Shown in pieces: positions 1-7,567 of a stretch of DNA of 7,715 bases (positions are counted from its first letter, which is position 1; every line of letters starts with the position of its first letter). The notes under the pieces are model-generated. The model was not told the origin of the DNA. It was given only the letters and a program-made list of their open reading frames with translations, and did not search any database. Source of the DNA: Nitrosospira sp. (lineage in GTDB: Bacteria > Pseudomonadota > Gammaproteobacteria > Burkholderiales > Nitrosomonadaceae); contig JAKDLC010000090.1 in the NCBI GenBank assembly GCA_030453055.1, forward strand, positions 1 to 7,715. Reading direction: 5' to 3'. Position numbers and translations under genes: made by a program.

Positions 1-5
1 CGGGC

Positions 6-22
6 CTCACCCGGAAGGTGAG
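6..22. repeat. Small hairpin at the window edge
   Basis: A perfect 6-bp inverted repeat, CTCACC and GGTGAG, surrounds a 5-base loop (CGGAA). Neither strand shows a T-run after the stem inside the window, so it is not a standard intrinsic terminator as far as can be seen. It may be the edge of a terminator or leader structure belonging to a gene to the left. A 6-bp stem can also occur by chance. Confidence 0.3.
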
Positions 23-155
23 CGTCAAATAATACGAAACATTGTTATTAATCATAATACTGATCTATTAAATGAGTGGTCAACTACCGGATTTAGGATT
101 ATATCTCAGTCATGTGAAGCACGTATCTGGCAGCCTGCATATTCTCGCCATTCTT

Positions 156-200
156 AAGTAACAACATTACAGCCACAATCAAGTAACAACATTACAGCCA
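156..200. repeat. Two perfect 20-bp direct repeats, each with an internal dyad
   Basis: Positions 156-175 and 181-200 are identical over 20 bases and separated by 5 bases (CAATC), giving a 25-bp period. Each copy contains the dyad GTAA-CAACA-TTAC (13 bp). The pair lies just downstream of the small lipoprotein gene, in a 215-bp stretch with no convincing gene. Paired dyads could be binding sites for a dimeric regulator of a gene to the left, or a chance tandem duplication. I do not recognise the motif as a known operator. Confidence 0.8.
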
Positions 201-215
201 GAACAGGGATTTGCA

Positions 216-491
216 TTACTGCTTGCCGCGACATACGCTGAATCCGTCGTTCCAGCCCATTCGATATTGATTGTCGGAGGAAAAACGGCGCTCATCCTTT
301 GCTGCGTAGGAACTTTGCTTGGCGGTTTCGCAGCCATCAATATAGCCATCCTTGAACGCGGGCGAGTAGCCGGCAAGATTATAAGTCGGCCGTGCGCTTT
401 TCGGTATCGGTTCTGTAGGGCGCTGACCTTGCCCCGTCGTTGTACAGCCTGCAATGGTAAAAATCAAAAGAACTGCCGCGATCAATCGCAT
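216..491 (-). CDS. Small putative outer-membrane lipoprotein, unknown function
   Basis: This is a 91-residue protein if it starts at the ATG at 491. A GTG directly before it (494) would add one residue. A G-rich GAGGGGGG stretch a few bases upstream can serve either start. Residues 1-15 form a short lipoprotein signal peptide with a lipobox Ile-Ala-Gly-Cys, lipidated Cys at 16. Thr at +2 points to the outer membrane. The mature part is about 76 residues, hydrophilic, with a Pro-rich stretch and then two related motifs, GYIDGC (49-54) and GWNDGF (79-84). Two further cysteines, Cys54 and Cys87, could form a disulphide in the periplasm. It lies 91 bp downstream of the AmpE-like gene on the same strand and could be at the end of that transcript. 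I do not recognise a named family, and no function is assigned. Confidence 0.75.
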   Translation of the reverse strand: MRLIAAVLLIFTIAGCTTTGQGQRPTEPIPKSARPTYNLAGYSPAFKDGYIDGCETAKQSSYAAKDERRFSSDNQYRMGWNDGFSVCRGKQ

Positions 492-582
492 CACTGCCCC
501 CCTCGTCTGATTGGAATCCGTTTGTAGTTATCGTGGCTGGTTTAATATGAAATGCGCAATCGCGGCAGCATGGCTAAGCTCC

Positions 583-1512
583 TCATCCCGCCCAACTCGC
601 GATCTCCAGCAGCAGAAGCAACAGAAGCCAGAGCATCAGGGTACGCCAAATCAGGCCAACGGTACTTTGCAGAAAATCCATGTCAGCTTCTTCGCCCACA
701 CCCAATTCAGGGCGATAGTATTTACCGCCGCCGTCTCGCAACGAATCACCCAGTCTGACTCCAAGCGCGCCGGCGCCACTGGCCAAAACGATGCCCTGTG
801 CCTGATCACTCCACGATGCGGCTTGCGCCCGCCAGCAATAAACCGCATCCTCGAAATTACCGGCAATGGCGAAACTCACGGCGGTTGATCTTGCCGGCAG
901 CCAGTCTATGATCTCGAATGCTTTCGCGGCGAAATGGCCAAAAGCGTCCGGGTCCCGCTCCTGTTTCCCGGAGTCGCTCCAACGTTCGCTCAATAGTTCC
1001 GCGAGGCGATACAGCACCGGGCCCAGCGGCCCCGGCAGCAGGACAAAAAAGACGATTATGCCGAATACGTAACGATGCGAATGAATCAACGCCAGTTCAA
1101 TGGTGATGCGTGCGATATCCTCGCTGCTGAGTTCGTCCGCCTGCACGTCGCGCCATTCCGTCAATAGCTCGCGCCCCAGAAGCAAATCGCCATTCTTGAG
1201 GGCATCCTTGATTTCAGCGAATGAATGGCTGAACTGGCGAAAACCCATGGTGAAATACAGCACAACCACGTTCCACGCCCAAGCGAGCAGCGGATTGAGG
1301 CTATGCAATAGGTAATAAATCCAGCCTGCAACGACCAGTACCGGCGCCACCGCGGCGACCCATGCCGCGACGCCATGGCGGCGCACGCCAGTATTGAAAT
1401 AGCGCTCCAGTGCATCGGCATAGGAGAGGAATAGCCGAATGATACGGCTGCGATCGCCGGCAGGACGCCATTGCTCCAGCAGGAGAGCAAAGATCAACGA
1501 AAATAAGGTCAT
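583..1512 (-). CDS. CobD/CbiB-family (AmpE-like) integral membrane protein
   Basis: The 309-residue protein begins with the hydrophobic MTLFSLIFALLLEQ typical of betaproteobacterial proteins annotated as CobD/CbiB family or AmpE-like. Hydrophobic segments lie at about 1-12, 48-90 (probably two passes), 148-174 and 285-305. Family-like motifs are visible: GPLGPVLYRLAE (161-172), DWLPARSTAVSFAIAGNFEDA (203-223) and GAGALGVRLGD (246-256). They match the CobD/CbiB pattern of aminopropanol-adenosylcobinamide synthesis enzymes. No other cobalamin gene is present, and the AmpE branch is linked to beta-lactamase induction signalling in enterobacteria, so the true role is uncertain. The ribosome site is weak (GATCTTTTCGCA before the ATG). 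It follows sucD on the same strand with a 53-bp gap and may be read through from sucCD. I leave the symbol blank because AmpE and CobD are not interchangeable. Confidence 0.85.
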   Translation of the reverse strand: MTLFSLIFALLLEQWRPAGDRSRIIRLFLSYADALERYFNTGVRRHGVAAWVAAVAPVLVVAGWIYYLLHSLNPLLAWAWNVVVLYFTMGFRQFSHSFAEIKDALKNGDLLLGRELLTEWRDVQADELSSEDIARITIELALIHSHRYVFGIIVFFVLLPGPLGPVLYRLAELLSERWSDSGKQERDPDAFGHFAAKAFEIIDWLPARSTAVSFAIAGNFEDAVYCWRAQAASWSDQAQGIVLASGAGALGVRLGDSLRDGGGKYYRPELGVGEEADMDFLQSTVGLIWRTLMLWLLLLLLLEIASWAG

Positions 1513-1565
1513 TGCGAAAAGATCATAACGGACTCTGCCAACCCACTCTTATAATTTCAATAACA

Positions 1566-2444
1566 TTATCGCAACACCGATTTTAGCAGCTTGCCCATCT
1601 CCGCCGGATTGCGCGTTACCTTGATTCCGCACGCTTCCATCACGGCGAGCTTTTCCTGCGCCGTGCCCTTGCCGCCGGAGATAACCGCGCCTGCGTGACC
1701 CATGCGCTTGCCCTGCGGTGCGGTCATGCCTGCGATGAAACCCACCAACGGCTTCCTCATATTGTCCCTTACCCAGCGAGCGCAATCCTCCTCGTCGGAA
1801 CCGCCGATTTCCCCGACCATCAAGACTGCATCCGTTTCATCATCGTCGTTAAACAGTTGCATCACATCCAGGTGCTTCAACCCGTTCACGGGGTCGCCGC
1901 CGATGCCGATACAGGTGGATTGCCCCAGCCCTTGCTCCATCAATTGCGCGACCGCTTCGTACGTCAACGTGCCGGAGCGCGACACCACGCCGACACGCCC
2001 CTTCTTGTGAATATAACCCGGCATGATGCCAATCTTGATTTCGTCAGGCGTGATAATACCGGGGCAGTTGGGGCCGATCAACCTGGTTTTCCGGCCTTGC
2101 ATCTTGTAGCAGGTGCGCACCATGTCGCGAACCGGAATGCCCTCGGTAATACAGACCACCAGGTCAAGTTCCGCATCCACTGCTTCGTCAATTGCAGCAG
2201 CGGCATATGGCGGGGGCACGTAGATGACTGAAACGGTCGCGCCGGTCGCCTGCTTTGCTTCTTCAACGGTAGCGTAAACCGGGATACCCTCGAAATCCTC
2301 ACCCGCTTTCTTCGGATTCACGCCGGCAACAAAACAATTCTTTCCATTTGCGTAATCGCGGCACATGCGGGTGTGAAATTGCCCGGTCTTGCCGGTAATT
2401 CCCTGAGTCATGACCCGGGTGTTCCGGTTGATCAGGATAGCCAT
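1566..2444 (-). CDS. sucD: Succinyl-CoA synthetase (ADP-forming) alpha subunit
   Basis: SucD is the catalytic subunit of succinyl-CoA ligase, which converts succinyl-CoA, ADP and phosphate to succinate, CoA and ATP in the cytoplasmic TCA cycle. The 292-residue length is normal for the family. The N-terminal Rossmann CoA-binding domain shows [10 protein letters not shown] (15-24). GPNCPG (124-129) and SRSGTLTYE (155-163) follow. The phosphorylated active-site histidine is His250 in [12 protein letters not shown]. All expected catalytic motifs are intact. Its ATG lies 2 bp after the sucC stop codon, and its ribosome site (GGGAGAAG) is inside the end of sucC, so the two are almost certainly co-transcribed and translationally linked. 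The gene ends with TAA. No clear terminator separates it from the downstream membrane-protein gene. Confidence 0.97.
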   Translation of the reverse strand: MAILINRNTRVMTQGITGKTGQFHTRMCRDYANGKNCFVAGVNPKKAGEDFEGIPVYATVEEAKQATGATVSVIYVPPPYAAAAIDEAVDAELDLVVCITEGIPVRDMVRTCYKMQGRKTRLIGPNCPGIITPDEIKIGIMPGYIHKKGRVGVVSRSGTLTYEAVAQLMEQGLGQSTCIGIGGDPVNGLKHLDVMQLFNDDDETDAVLMVGEIGGSDEEDCARWVRDNMRKPLVGFIAGMTAPQGKRMGHAGAVISGGKGTAQEKLAVMEACGIKVTRNPAEMGKLLKSVLR

Positions 2445-2446
2445 GA

Positions 2447-3667
2447 CTATGCTTCTCCCGCTGCCGCTGCCGCTGCCACTGTCGATCGCACCGTCGCTGC
2501 CGATGACGAACCCGCCGCCCTCACGGCCTTCTCCGCAGCATCCGCCATATTGCCAGCCGAAATGATTGGCAGCGCGGATTCGGCGAGGATCTTTTTACCC
2601 AGGTCCACGTTGGTGCCTTCCAGGCGCACCACCAGCGGAACGTTCAGTTTCACTTCACGCGCCGCCGCCACCACGCCTTCGGCGATCACGTCGCATTTCA
2701 TGATGCCGCCGAATATGTTTACCAATATAGCCTGCAATTTGGGATTACGCAGCATCAGCTTGAATGCCTCTGTTACCTTCTCGGCGGTAGCGCCGCCACC
2801 CACATCGAGGAAGTTGGCGGGATTCCCGCCATAAAGCTTGATAATGTCCATGGTTGCCATCGCCAGGCCCGCGCCATTGACCAGACAACCGATGTCGCCG
2901 TCCAGCGAGACATAGGAAAGATCGTATTTTGACGCTTCGATCTCCGCCGGATCTTCCTCGTCCAGGTCGCGCAGGGCGGCGATCTCAGGATGACGGAACA
3001 GCGCATTGTCGTCAACATTCATTTTCGCATCGAGCGCGATGACATGATCGCCAGCAGTAAGTACCAGCGGATTGATTTCGGCCAGCGAAGCATCGGTGCC
3101 GTCAAAGGCTTGATACAAACCCTGCAATAACGCGCATGCTTCCGCCAATGCGGGTTCCGGGATGCCGGCCTTGCGGGCGATGCCGTAAGCATCCAGTTGG
3201 GTTAACCCGGTCACGGGATCGATGAATACCTTGTGAATCTTTTCTGGCGTTCTGACGGCGACCTCTTCGATATCCATGCCACCCTCGGAGCTTGCGATCA
3301 GACACACGCGCCGACTGCCGCGATCCACCACGAGGCCGATATAAAACTCCTTCCTGATATCGGCGCCCTCCTCGATGAGCAGCCGCCGCACAACCTGGCC
3401 CTGCGGGCCGGTCTGATGCGTCACGAGCGTCATACCCAGTATTTTTCCGGCGAGTTGTTTCACTTCGTCGAGCGACTTCGCCACTTTCACGCCGCCGCCC
3501 TTGCCGCGCCCACCGGCGTGAATCTGCGCTTTAACCGCCCACAGGCCGCCATCCAGCTTTCTCGCGGCCGCTATCGCTTCGTCAACGCTGAAACAGGCAA
3601 TTCCTCGCGGCGTTGTAACGCCAAACTCCCGCAGAATATTTTTAGCCTGGTATTCGTGGATTTTCAT
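2447..3667 (-). CDS. sucC: Succinyl-CoA synthetase (ADP-forming) beta subunit
   Basis: SucC is the nucleotide- and succinate-binding beta subunit that pairs with SucD. The start is set at the ATG at 3667 ([16 protein letters not shown]), which matches the family N-terminus and has a GGAGAGG site 3 bases upstream. The frame stays open for 41 more codons to 3790, but that stretch has no family character. The ATP-grasp domain shows [15 protein letters not shown] (45-59), AEINPL (196-201) and ALDAK (211-215) with metal-binding residues. The CoA-ligase domain shows NGAGLAM (264-270), NFLDVGGGA (285-293) and NIFGGI (317-322). The protein is 406 residues, about 18 longer than the usual 386-390. The excess is an Ala/Ser-rich tail (about 384-406), partly encoded by a GCTGCC hexamer repeated three times. 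First gene of the sucCD pair. Confidence 0.96.
   Translation of the reverse strand: MKIHEYQAKNILREFGVTTPRGIACFSVDEAIAAARKLDGGLWAVKAQIHAGGRGKGGGVKVAKSLDEVKQLAGKILGMTLVTHQTGPQGQVVRRLLIEEGADIRKEFYIGLVVDRGSRRVCLIASSEGGMDIEEVAVRTPEKIHKVFIDPVTGLTQLDAYGIARKAGIPEPALAEACALLQGLYQAFDGTDASLAEINPLVLTAGDHVIALDAKMNVDDNALFRHPEIAALRDLDEEDPAEIEASKYDLSYVSLDGDIGCLVNGAGLAMATMDIIKLYGGNPANFLDVGGGATAEKVTEAFKLMLRNPKLQAILVNIFGGIMKCDVIAEGVVAAAREVKLNVPLVVRLEGTNVDLGKKILAESALPIISAGNMADAAEKAVRAAGSSSAATVRSTVAAAAAAGEA
2460..2477. repeat. Hexanucleotide repeat (GCTGCC)x3 inside the sucC 3' end
   Basis: Three perfect tandem GCTGCC units (plus strand) lie 10 bp before the sucC stop codon. On the coding strand they specify Ala residues of the low-complexity SucC tail. 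Because the unit is 6 bp, gain or loss of a unit would keep the reading frame and only lengthen or shorten the tail. Confidence 0.7.
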
Positions 3668-3670
3668 CGC

Positions 3671-3677
3671 CTCTCCA
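3671..3677 (-). promoter_or_regulatory. Ribosome binding site that fixes the sucC start
   Basis: The coding strand reads GGAGAGGCG directly before the ATG at 3667, a good Shine-Dalgarno match. It supports the internal start with the family-typical N-terminus over the longer open frame beginning at 3790. Confidence 0.7.
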
Positions 3678-3692
3678 GTATTTGGAAAATGG

Positions 3693-3721
3693 AGTATATC
3701 GCAATAACTTTGCCGACGTTG
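3693..3721 (-). promoter_or_regulatory. Possible sigma-70 promoter of sucCD
   Basis: On the minus strand a TATACT hexamer (3693-3698) resembles a -10 box. A weak CAACGT (3716-3721) lies 17 bp upstream as a possible -35. A start about 7 bases after the -10 would give a leader of roughly 20 bases with the GGAGAGG site inside it. The -35 match is poor, so this is a suggestion only. Confidence 0.3.
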
Positions 3722-3805
3722 CGCACCATGGCACCGGGATGGCGTATGCAGGCGGCGCGCATCAAACCGGATTTTTGCGGTGAAATGCACTTCGCTTATT
3801 GCACC

Positions 3806-4148
3806 CTACTTCCATTCCATTTCACAGAGAATGACAGTGATATTGTCTTTTCCTCCGGCCGTCATGGCGGCTGTGATCAGATTTTTCACCTTCTGTTGAA
3901 GCGAGCCGGTAGAAGCGAGTATGTCACGGATGACTGAATCATCCACCATATCCGTTAATCCATCCGAACAGAGGAGAAAAATATCGTGGTTGAGCCCGAA
4001 CAGCCCACTTGGACTATTGCCAAATTGAGCCTCCGGAGCGATACTGCGGGGGTGGCTCCGCACTTCTTCTCTCTTAGCCATCCTACGCAGTAGGGATGAC
4101 CTGTTCTGCAATCCCCCGGTGTAGTCATTTCGCTATGTAAATAAGTAC
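3806..4148 (-). pseudogene. Decayed PP2C-type serine/threonine phosphatase, C-terminal remnant
   Basis: The best frame (3806-4111, 101 codons) contains FLLCSDGLTDMV and GGKDNITVIL, the two C-terminal metal-binding motifs of bacterial PP2C (PPM/Stp1-like) phosphatases, ending normally at TAG. Before them is a weakly PP2C-like stretch, SSLLRRMAKREEVRSHPRS, comparable to the HSLL...HP region of the family. Further upstream the likeness moves to another frame: LHRGIAEQV (about 4099-4125), preceded across an in-frame stop by LIYIA (about 4131-4145). The N-terminal motifs (R...NED and DGMGG, with essential metal ligands) are absent before the start of the neighbouring plus-strand gene. The whole protein would normally be about 240-280 residues. 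I therefore read this as a 5'-truncated, frameshifted remnant, probably inactive. The upstream boundary is approximate. It lies behind the sucC promoter region on the same strand. Confidence 0.75.
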
Positions 4149-4213
4149 CTAATGCCACACGTTTGTTGCAGAGCTCGGCCAATATGCTTGCTCACAGCTT
4201 CGACCAAAATAAT

Positions 4214-4219
4214 AAGGAG
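4214..4219 (+). promoter_or_regulatory. Strong ribosome binding site of the fibro-slime protein gene
   Basis: A consensus AAGGAG sits 8 bases before the ATG at 4228, fixing that start and suggesting efficient translation. I see no convincing promoter hexamers in the 79 bases between the phosphatase remnant and this gene. Confidence 0.85.
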
Positions 4220-4227
4220 ATTGCATC

Positions 4228-5025
4228 ATGAAAAAACTCACCGCATCATTTACTGCCTGCGCTACCCTCATTTTGTTAAGTGTCGCCATGCCTCCTCTGG
4301 CAAATGCGGCCAGCACGACGCTCACCGGTATCGTGCGTGATTTCACCCCCGGGCCGCTGGCTCCCGGAAGCACTAACCCGGACTTTCAGATCGGTACTGG
4401 CGGCGTGAATCCCGGGATAGTCAGCCCGATACTTTCAGGCAGCGCACCTACTCCGGTTTCGTTCGGGTCTCCAGGAGACATCACTTCATCTGCTTCATTC
4501 GCTGAATGGTACGGTTCCGCCGCTCCCAGCATGTCGTATGCGATCACTCTGAACGAAACCTCTCCAGAATCGGGCATATATAGCTACACCAATAATGCAT
4601 TCTTCCCGATTGACGGGGCGCTCCTGGGAAACTATCCGGGGTCAGGACACAACTACCACTTCACCTACCAAATCAGCGACACCTTCGGCTACACCCCAGG
4701 CGCTGGTCAGACATTCACTTTCACCGGAGACGATGACGTCTGGGTGTTCTTTGATAATCAGCTGGGCATCGACTTGGGCGGCTTGCATGACTCGGCATCC
4801 GCGTCCGTAAACCTGGACACGCTGTTCGGTCCCGGCAAGGCCGCCGGCAACTATGACTTCGATTTGTTCTTTGCCGAGCGCCACACCACCGAATCGAATC
4901 TTTCGATCACGACATCGCTGAATCTGGCTCCCGTCCCCGAACCCGAAACCTACGCCATGTTCATGGCCGGCCTTGGCCTGATGGGTTTTATGGCGCGTCG
5001 TCGCCAGCCTTCGAGCAAAGCTTGA
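4228..5025 (+). CDS. Exported fibro-slime domain protein with PEP-CTERM sorting tail
   Basis: The 265-residue protein has a Sec signal peptide (1-27, cleavage probably after ANA). The body matches the fibro-slime domain pattern: TGIVRDF (33-39) with PDF (51-53), then [11 protein letters not shown] (125-135), HNYHFTYQI (141-149), [25 protein letters not shown] (163-187) and the closing [23 protein letters not shown] (209-231). The Asp-rich GDDDVWVF segment suggests a calcium- or carbohydrate-binding beta fold like PA14. The end is a complete PEP-CTERM signal: VPEP at 236-239, a hydrophobic helix (about 242-254) and a basic ARRRQ. In this family the tail is recognised and cut by an exosortase, and substrates go to the surface or exopolysaccharide matrix; no exosortase gene is in the window. 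It is the only plus-strand gene and is monocistronic here. A role in biofilm or adhesion is inference. Confidence 0.92.
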   Translation: MKKLTASFTACATLILLSVAMPPLANAASTTLTGIVRDFTPGPLAPGSTNPDFQIGTGGVNPGIVSPILSGSAPTPVSFGSPGDITSSASFAEWYGSAAPSMSYAITLNETSPESGIYSYTNNAFFPIDGALLGNYPGSGHNYHFTYQISDTFGYTPGAGQTFTFTGDDDVWVFFDNQLGIDLGGLHDSASASVNLDTLFGPGKAAGNYDFDLFFAERHTTESNLSITTSLNLAPVPEPETYAMFMAGLGLMGFMARRRQPSSKA

Positions 5026-5073
5026 TCCTGATCTATAGAGAGGCGAGGTTTCTTTGTGGCTTTTTCGTTTTTT

Positions 5074-5100
5074 AGCGCCTGGCGGGCTCTTCCCGGCGCT
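5074..5100. repeat. GC-rich inverted repeat between the fibro-slime gene and the tRNA
   Basis: AGCGCC (5074-5079) pairs with GGCGCT (5095-5100), and an inner GGG (5084-5086) can pair with CCC (5092-5094) after a 4-base bulge. A T-rich run (5061-5073) lies on the plus strand before the stem, which is the wrong side for a standard intrinsic terminator in either direction. It lies in the convergent spacer between the fibro-slime gene and the tRNA, 3 bp past the tRNA CCA end. It may help end or trim the tRNA transcript. Confidence 0.4.
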
Positions 5101-5103
5101 TAA

Positions 5104-5180
<77 letters not shown>

Positions 5181-5206
5181 AATTCAGCAGACAAAATGGA
5201 GATGAC

Positions 5207-5232
5207 TACCGAAGACCCATTAGCCTTCGGTA
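5207..5232 (-). repeat. Perfect 8-bp hairpin across the rpoD stop codon
   Basis: TACCGAAG and CTTCGGTA form an 8-bp stem with a 10-base loop that contains the rpoD TAA. On the transcript it is followed by GTCATCTCCATTTTGTC, which has no proper U-run, so it is at best a weak terminator. It could instead protect the rpoD mRNA 3' end or mark a processing point between rpoD and the tRNA. Confidence 0.5.
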
Positions 5233-7445
5233 TCAAGGAAGCTGCGCAGGCGTTCAGAGCGTGACGGGTGGCGCAGTTTGCGCAGCGCCTTTGCCTCTAT
5301 CTGCCGGATGCGCTCACGGGTCACGTCAAATTGTTTACCGACTTCCTCCAGCGTATGGTCGGTGTTCATTTCAATGCCGAAACGCATGCGTAGCACTTTC
5401 GCTTCGCGCGGCGTGAGCGAATCCAATATGTCTTTGGTAACGTCCCGCAGGCTCGCGTAAACCGCGGCGTCCGCCGGCGCCATGGTGGCGGCATCCTCGA
5501 TGAAATCGCCAAGATGGGAATCTTCGTCGTCTCCGATGGGCGTCTCCATGGAGATCGGCTCCTTGGAAATCTTGAGGATTTTACGAATTTTCTCTTCCGG
5601 CATTTCCATTTTCTGCGCCAGCAGCGCGGGCTCCGGCTCCTGGCCGGTCTCCTGCAAAATCTGGCGCGAAATGCGGTTCATCTTGTTAATCGTCTCGATC
5701 ATGTGCACCGGAATGCGGATAGTGCGCGCCTGATCGGCGATGGAGCGCGTAATGGCTTGACGAATCCACCAGGTGGCGTATGTCGAGAATTTGTAACCAC
5801 GCCGATATTCAAACTTGTCCACCGCCTTCATGAGCCCGATATTGCCTTCCTGGATAAGGTCAAGGAATTGCAATCCACGGTTGGTATATTTCTTGGCGAT
5901 GGAAATCACCAATCGCAAGTTGGCTTCCGTCATTTCGCGTTTGGCGCGGCGCGCCTTGGCCTCGCCGGTAGACATTCGGCGGTTGATTTCCTTGAGCTCC
6001 TTGAGGGGGATGCCAACTTGTTTTTGCAGGTTCAGCAAGTTCTGCTGCTGCTCCACGATGGCCGGCTGGTAGCGTCCCAACGTTTGACTGTAAGGCTTGC
6101 CAACTGCGACTTCCTGCGCCACCCATTCGAAGTTGCTCTCATTGCCTGGAAAAGCTTTGATGAAGTGATTACGCGGCATTCCTGCCTTCGTCACACACAG
6201 CTCCATGATTTTGCGCTCGTAACTGCGCATTTCATCGACCAATCCGCGCTGGGTGTCGCAGAGCCTCTCAACCATTTTTGCGGAAAAACGGATGGCCATG
6301 AGTTCGGCTGAAATATGTTCCTTTATGTCTTTATACGCCTTGTTAGCCGAGCCCTTCCGGGCCAACGTTTTCTGCATCTCCGCATATGCCTGCTGAATTA
6401 CCGAAAAACGCTCCAACGCATCATTTTTCAACTTAAGTAAATTGGCGCTTGCTATTGCGGCGACATCTTCATCTTCCGCATTCTCCGCGCCCAATTCCTG
6501 CTCCAGCGACTCATCGGAAATCTCTTGACCGACCATTTCCTGGGCATTGGGATCCAGCAATCCATCCACCAGCTCATCAATGCGCATTTCATCTCGCGCT
6601 ACCTTATTGGCAAGCTCGAGAATGCCGGCTATAGTGGTTGGACAGGCGGAGATTGCCTGGATCATATGCTTCAATCCATCCTCGATACGCTTTGCGATTT
6701 CGATTTCGCTCTCGCGCGTGAGTAATTCCACTGAACCCATTTCCCGCATATACATACGCACCGGATCGGTGGTTCGGCCAAATTCGGAGTCTACGGTGGA
6801 AAGCGCCGCCTCAGCCTCTTCCACCACGTCCTCATCGGCGACGGTAGGCGCGGTCTCGGACATTAACAGCGATTCCGCGTCGGGCGCCTCATCGTAAACG
6901 GATATGCCCACATCATTGATCATGCTAATGATGTTTTCGATCTGTTCGGCGTCCAGCATATCGTCTGGGAGATGATCGTTGATCTCGGCATAGGTCAGAT
7001 AGCCGCGCTCTTTGCCCTGCACGATCAGATTCTTAAGGCGCGTACGCCGCGCCTCGATGTCTTGAGGCGCGAGCGGAGGTTTCTCCACGTCTTTTACCTG
7101 ATTCCTGCCCTCCTTACTTTCCTTTGCGGCCTTGGCCTTGGCTATTTTTGCGGCAAGCAAGTTTGGCTCCTTTACCGCCATGATTGCCTTTGCGATCTCG
7201 GTCACGCGGACCGATCTCGTAGCGGGCGCTTTTGCAACTGCCGTGATTTTACCTTCCGGCGCTTCCACAGTCGCTTTTACCGGTTCCGCTTTTGCCGATC
7301 TATCCGGGGACTTCTTGACGATGCCGCCTGCGTCTTTTTTCCCCGCCATCCTGGCTTTGCCAACGGGACGACCCACCGTTTTGGCCACTGAAGTGGTGGG
7401 CTTCGATTTTGCCGCCGCTTTGACTTGTGTTTTCACCTTTACCAT
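5220..7445 (-). CDS. rpoD: RNA polymerase primary sigma factor (sigma-70)
   Basis: RpoD directs RNA polymerase to housekeeping promoters. The 741-residue protein has a Lys/Ala-rich basic extension (about 1-125), common in betaproteobacterial RpoD, then region 1.1 (about 132-186) and region 1.2 with [11 protein letters not shown] (227-237). A long non-conserved region follows (about 260-450). Region 2 begins near 508 ([12 protein letters not shown]) and holds [19 protein letters not shown] plus the melting/-10 segment [17 protein letters not shown] (551-567). The 3.2 finger ends in GDFIED (646-651). Region 4 begins near 677 and carries the -35 helix-turn-helix ([18 protein letters not shown]), ending DTEG. 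All core regions are intact. Region 1.2 reads LLTRESE where E. coli has LLTREGE. The ATG at 7445 has a weak ribosome site, and a GTG three codons in is an alternative. It follows dnaG, as usual for this cluster. Confidence 0.97.
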   Translation of the reverse strand: MVKVKTQVKAAAKSKPTTSVAKTVGRPVGKARMAGKKDAGGIVKKSPDRSAKAEPVKATVEAPEGKITAVAKAPATRSVRVTEIAKAIMAVKEPNLLAAKIAKAKAAKESKEGRNQVKDVEKPPLAPQDIEARRTRLKNLIVQGKERGYLTYAEINDHLPDDMLDAEQIENIISMINDVGISVYDEAPDAESLLMSETAPTVADEDVVEEAEAALSTVDSEFGRTTDPVRMYMREMGSVELLTRESEIEIAKRIEDGLKHMIQAISACPTTIAGILELANKVARDEMRIDELVDGLLDPNAQEMVGQEISDESLEQELGAENAEDEDVAAIASANLLKLKNDALERFSVIQQAYAEMQKTLARKGSANKAYKDIKEHISAELMAIRFSAKMVERLCDTQRGLVDEMRSYERKIMELCVTKAGMPRNHFIKAFPGNESNFEWVAQEVAVGKPYSQTLGRYQPAIVEQQQNLLNLQKQVGIPLKELKEINRRMSTGEAKARRAKREMTEANLRLVISIAKKYTNRGLQFLDLIQEGNIGLMKAVDKFEYRRGYKFSTYATWWIRQAITRSIADQARTIRIPVHMIETINKMNRISRQILQETGQEPEPALLAQKMEMPEEKIRKILKISKEPISMETPIGDDEDSHLGDFIEDAATMAPADAAVYASLRDVTKDILDSLTPREAKVLRMRFGIEMNTDHTLEEVGKQFDVTRERIRQIEAKALRKLRHPSRSERLRSFLDTEG

Positions 7446-7483
7446 GTCGATTTTCAGATAGTGTGATTAATAGAAACCTGACT

Positions 7484-7551
7484 CGGATGTTTCATAAATT
7501 GACGCGCGCCCTTGCTGGCCTTTTTCATCACGCGAATTTATGAAATATCCA
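7484..7551. repeat. Palindromic element in the rpoD leader, possibly MITE-like
   Basis: GGATGTTTCATAAATT (7485-7500) and AATTTATGAAATATCC (7535-7550) are inverted copies matching at 15 of 16 positions. A further inner CGCG/CGCG pairing follows after a 2-base bulge, around a loop of about 24 bases. The identical tetramer GACT lies one base outside each end (7480-7483 and 7552-7555), as a 4-bp target duplication would. There is no coding content. It may be a short non-autonomous transposon derivative, or a leader hairpin regulating rpoD. It has no U-run for termination of dnaG. Confidence 0.65.
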
Positions 7552-7567
7552 GACTAAAAAATTTTTA

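Noticed and set aside
72..161. Plus-strand 29-codon open frame (begins MSGQLPDLGLYLSHV)
   Set aside because: There is no Shine-Dalgarno site, a stop codon precedes the ATG directly, and its end runs into the direct repeat. Nothing recognisable; an open frame this short is expected by chance.
1695..2231. Plus-strand open frame (178 codons) opposite sucD
   Set aside because: It is a shadow of sucD with no independent support.
3668..3790. N-terminal extension of sucC by 41 codons
   Set aside because: The family N-terminus [10 protein letters not shown] starts at 3667 with its own GGAGAGG site, and the upstream codons overlap the likely promoter and lack family similarity.
3233..3937. Long plus-strand open frame (234 codons) opposite sucC
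   Set aside because: It lies antisense to a clearly real gene in a GC-rich region, has no recognisable domain or ribosome site, and is the expected mirror of sucC codon use.
4152..4175. Possible sigma-54 promoter before the fibro-slime gene (TGCCAC...TTGCA)
   Set aside because: The essential GG of the -24 element is absent (TGCCAC in place of TGGCAC), so the resemblance is not convincing.
5061..5100. Intrinsic terminator for the fibro-slime gene or the tRNA
   Set aside because: The stem is real but the T-run lies before it on the plus strand and becomes an A-run after it on the minus strand, so neither direction gives a stem followed by U residues.
5514..6311. Long plus-strand open frame (265 codons) opposite rpoD
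   Set aside because: It is entirely inside conserved rpoD, its composition looks like a reverse-strand shadow, and it has no domain signal.
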